Assembly: GCA_003978675.1 (NCBI GenBank)
Contig: QNYP01000170.1
Location: forward strand, 1 to 6,529
Length of the DNA stretch: 6,529 nt
From: Hydrogenothermus sp.
GTDB taxonomy: Bacteria; Aquificota; Aquificia; Aquificales; Hydrogenothermaceae
Reading direction: 5' to 3'
Below, piece after piece: positions 6,422 to 6,529 of this stretch (position 1 is the stretch's first letter; each line of letters begins with the position of its first letter). The translations under genes and the position numbers were made by a program. The notes beneath the pieces are model-generated. The model ran no database searches, was not told where the DNA came from, and saw only the letters and a program-made list of their open reading frames with translations.

Positions 6422-6529
6422 ATGATTTTCCTAGGTTGGCTTATCAAAGGATTTATTAGGTTTGGTTCAAGTATAGTATCAACTTCTATTTTAGTTTTAA
6501 TTTTTGATGTTAAAGAAGTAATTGTAAGT
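6422..6529 (+). CDS. Truncated inverted second copy of the permease 5' end
   Basis: A plus-strand frame opens at ATG 6422 and stays open to the right edge, giving 36 codons. From its fourth codon it matches permease residues 12-44 except Lys for Gln17 and Arg for Gly21. Gly21 lies in the conserved GFIGFG motif, so a protein from this copy might be impaired. The two genes would sit head to head with start codons on adjacent bases, leaving no room for promoters or ribosome sites. That makes a genuine divergent paralogue unlikely and favours a chimeric end. The first three codons (M-I-F) lie in the loop and need not be native. Confidence 0.3.
   Translation, partial: MIFLGWLIKGFIRFGSSIVSTSILVLIFDVKEVIVS
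6431..6529. repeat. Right-end inverted copy of the permease gene (arm B')
   Basis: This is the inverted partner of 6290-6388, 95 of 99 bases identical, continuing to the window edge. The mismatches are at 6446 (C to A), 6458 (G to A), 6478 (T to A) and 6520 (T to A), stated relative to the permease sense strand. Two change an amino acid and two are silent. All four are changes to A, which looks more like base-calling error at a sequence end than ordinary divergence. Confidence 0.95.

Noticed and set aside
6290..6529. Terminal inverted repeats of a mobile element
   Set aside because: The left and right end repeats share no sequence with each other, there is no transposase or target duplication, and each repeat is simply a copy of adjacent housekeeping-type coding sequence.

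Overview
The window is a compact, very AT-rich piece of bacterial chromosome. Nearly every base is coding, Arg is mostly AGA/AGG and Ile often ATA, and Shine-Dalgarno sites are strong. This style, with a NurA-type nuclease in a bacterial operon, a sulfite-exporter-family permease and Lys/Glu-rich proteins, suggests a thermophilic Aquificota bacterium. Sulfurihydrogenibium or a close relative is my best guess; this is inference from gene content and composition, not a database match.

Layout. Bases 1-124 are a perfect inverted copy of part of the downstream peptidase gene. Bases 124-222 hold the last 32 codons of an unidentified membrane protein. A complete M3-family oligopeptidase follows on the + strand (234-2213). 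It meets a six-gene minus-strand cluster tail to tail, with a 9-base overlap of the coding ends. In transcription order (right to left) the cluster is: TauE/SafE-family permease (5669-6421), SurE 5'-nucleotidase (4905-5672), DksA/TraR-like zinc-finger protein (4400-4858), NurA-domain nuclease (3237-4400), a small membrane-anchored helix-hairpin-helix protein (2932-3240) and a creatininase-family amidohydrolase (2205-2942). All junctions but one overlap (4, 1, 4 and 11 bases); the exception is a 46-base gap between surE and the dksA-like gene. This looks like one polycistronic, translationally coupled unit. Bases 6422-6529 are an inverted, 96% identical copy of the 5' end of the permease gene.

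How the genes may fit together. NurA, the HhH protein and SurE share a loose DNA/nucleotide theme: end processing, DNA binding at the membrane, and nucleoside monophosphate dephosphorylation. The DksA-like protein could tune transcription. The permease and amidohydrolase do not obviously belong to that theme. The oligopeptidase is transcribed independently and probably finishes the breakdown of peptides released by cytosolic proteases.

The most striking structure is at the edges: both ends are inverted duplicates of nearby internal sequence. The most economical reading is that the window is a whole contig whose ends are inverted chimeras, as arise in multiple-displacement amplification or misassembly, rather than a new genetic element. 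I found no convincing new biological system. The secondary points of interest are a NurA protein lacking its usual C-terminal His, an HhH protein with altered hairpins, and the NurA/HhH/DksA/SurE linkage.
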